DNA of 21,347 nt, taken from assembly GCA_002409445.1 (NCBI GenBank), contig DHNJ01000036.1, forward strand, positions 5,884 to 27,230, written 5' to 3'. Of the stretch, positions 20,728 to 21,347 are shown one piece after another; position 1 is the stretch's first letter; the number at the start of each line of letters is the position of its first letter. Below the pieces are notes generated by a model that did not search any database, was not told the origin of the DNA, and was given only the letters and a program-made list of their open reading frames with translations. The DNA is from Armatimonadetes bacterium UBA5419. Lineage in GTDB: Bacteria > Armatimonadota > UBA10988. The translations under genes and the position numbers were made by a program.

Positions 20728-21347
20728 ATGACCGACCTGCATCGTACGCTCCAAGACCACTACGCCGGCCCGCATGGGCAGACGGAGGTGGATGTTGACG
20801 GCTGGCGGATCGACTGTGTCGCGGATGGTGTGATCTACGAGATTCAGACCACCCGGCTGCGCGTCTTGCGCCCGAAGCTGGAGGCGTTGTTGCCGCGTTG
20901 GCCGGTGGTGTTGGTGCATCCGGTGGTCGTCGAGAAGCAGTTGGTGCGGCTCGATGTCGAGACGGGCGAGGTGCTGAGCCAACGCCGCTCGCCCAAACGG
21001 GGCCGCTTGGCGCAGGTCTTCGGCGAGCTGGTCGGGCTGACCGATCTGTTGGCGAGCCCGAACCTGGCGGTCGAGGTGGTGCTCTGCCGGGCGCGCGAGG
21101 TACGCGACAGCCGCGGCCGCCCGCACCGCTGGCGGCGACGGGTGGGACCGAAGATGGTTGAGCGGCACCTGAGCGAGGTGCTGGGCACCGAGCGCGCAGC
21201 GTGCGGCGCGGACCTGCTGGCCTGGGCGCAGGTAGCGCCGGGCGAGCGGTTCACGACGGCCGACCTGGCCGCGCGCCTAGCCGTGCCGATCGAGCTAGCA
21301 CGGCAGGTGGCGTACGTGCTGGCGGGGGCGGGCGCGGCGCAGCGGGG
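20728..21347 (+). CDS. PD-(D/E)XK-like nuclease-fold protein (partial, 3' end outside window)
   Basis: The first 206 residues of an uncharacterised protein are visible and run off the right edge. DGWRIDCVADGVIYEIQTTR (24-43) has the Asp29 - Glu38-x-Gln40 layout of the PD-(D/E)XK nuclease fold, followed by KLEALLPRWPVVLVHPV and RRSPKRGRLAQVFGELVG, conserved-looking stretches of a family of uncharacterised bacterial proteins. A helix-turn-helix-like end (RFTTADLAARLAVPIELARQ, about 174-193) suggests DNA contact. ATG 20728 has AAGG only two bases upstream, so initiation may be weak. Homologues I recall are undescribed in function; a role in DNA processing or repair is inference. It is divergent from the DUF554 gene by 72 bases. 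Confidence 0.65.
   Translation, partial: MTDLHRTLQDHYAGPHGQTEVDVDGWRIDCVADGVIYEIQTTRLRVLRPKLEALLPRWPVVLVHPVVVEKQLVRLDVETGEVLSQRRSPKRGRLAQVFGELVGLTDLLASPNLAVEVVLCRAREVRDSRGRPHRWRRRVGPKMVERHLSEVLGTERAACGADLLAWAQVAPGERFTTADLAARLAVPIELARQVAYVLAGAGAAQR

Noticed and set aside
1..21347. Search for CRISPR arrays, tRNA genes, insertion sequences and prophage genes.
   Set aside because: No repeat-spacer pattern, tRNA-like cloverleaf, transposase or terminal inverted repeats were seen.

Overview
This window is GC-rich bacterial chromosome, roughly two thirds G+C by eye. It is almost fully packed with housekeeping and metabolic genes, and no gap between genes reaches 300 bases. I see no tRNA, rRNA, CRISPR array, insertion sequence, integrase or phage gene. 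The lineage cannot be fixed from the sequence alone. The mix of a GH10-type xylanase, another TIM-barrel glycosidase, a GHL6/trimerisation-domain glycosidase, a COG1453-like aldo/keto reductase, a zinc-type L28 and a Rho with a Gly-rich N-terminal extension suits an environmental polysaccharide-degrading bacterium. Armatimonadota is my first guess, with Planctomycetota or Chloroflexota as alternatives (inference, low confidence).

Layout. 1-2098 (minus): two overlapping CNNM/CorC-type membrane proteins with CBS pairs; the second runs off the left edge. 2181-4309 (minus): a secreted GH10-type enzyme translationally coupled to a CrcB fluoride channel. 4325-6677 (plus): a second TIM-barrel glycosidase and a YbjN-domain fusion protein. 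6674-8683 (minus): a cytosolic GHL6-like glycosidase. 8830-9571 (plus): rpmB and an unrecognised gene. 9556-10895 (minus): an SDR dehydrogenase and an HD-domain phosphohydrolase. 10992-11402 (plus): a VOC/glyoxalase-fold protein. 11399-12715 (minus): aspartate kinase. 12806-13660 (plus): a secreted CAP-domain protein. 13657-15804 (minus): a MoxR/CoxD-like ATPase and an aldo/keto reductase. 15864-19742 (plus): a promoter, a leader of about 190 nt, then guaA-hpt-rho as a tightly overlapping operon. 19939-20655 (minus): a DUF554 membrane protein. 20728-end (plus): a partial PD-(D/E)XK-like protein.

How it works together. The three glycosidases (4309-8683) look like a small plant-polysaccharide module without its own transporter or regulator in view. 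guaA and hpt feed the GMP pool and are coupled to the gene for termination factor Rho. The other genes are single functions packed head to head or tail to tail. Three convergent pairs overlap by exactly four bases at their stop codons, and most same-strand neighbours overlap by one to four bases.

I found no obviously new multi-gene system. The most unusual signals are regulatory and architectural: two divergent glycosidase start codons 15 bases apart with interleaved ribosome binding sites; a 21-codon leader ORF whose stop overlaps the TTG start of guaA; and a recurring extended -10 pattern, GTGnTAnnnT, in front of five genes.
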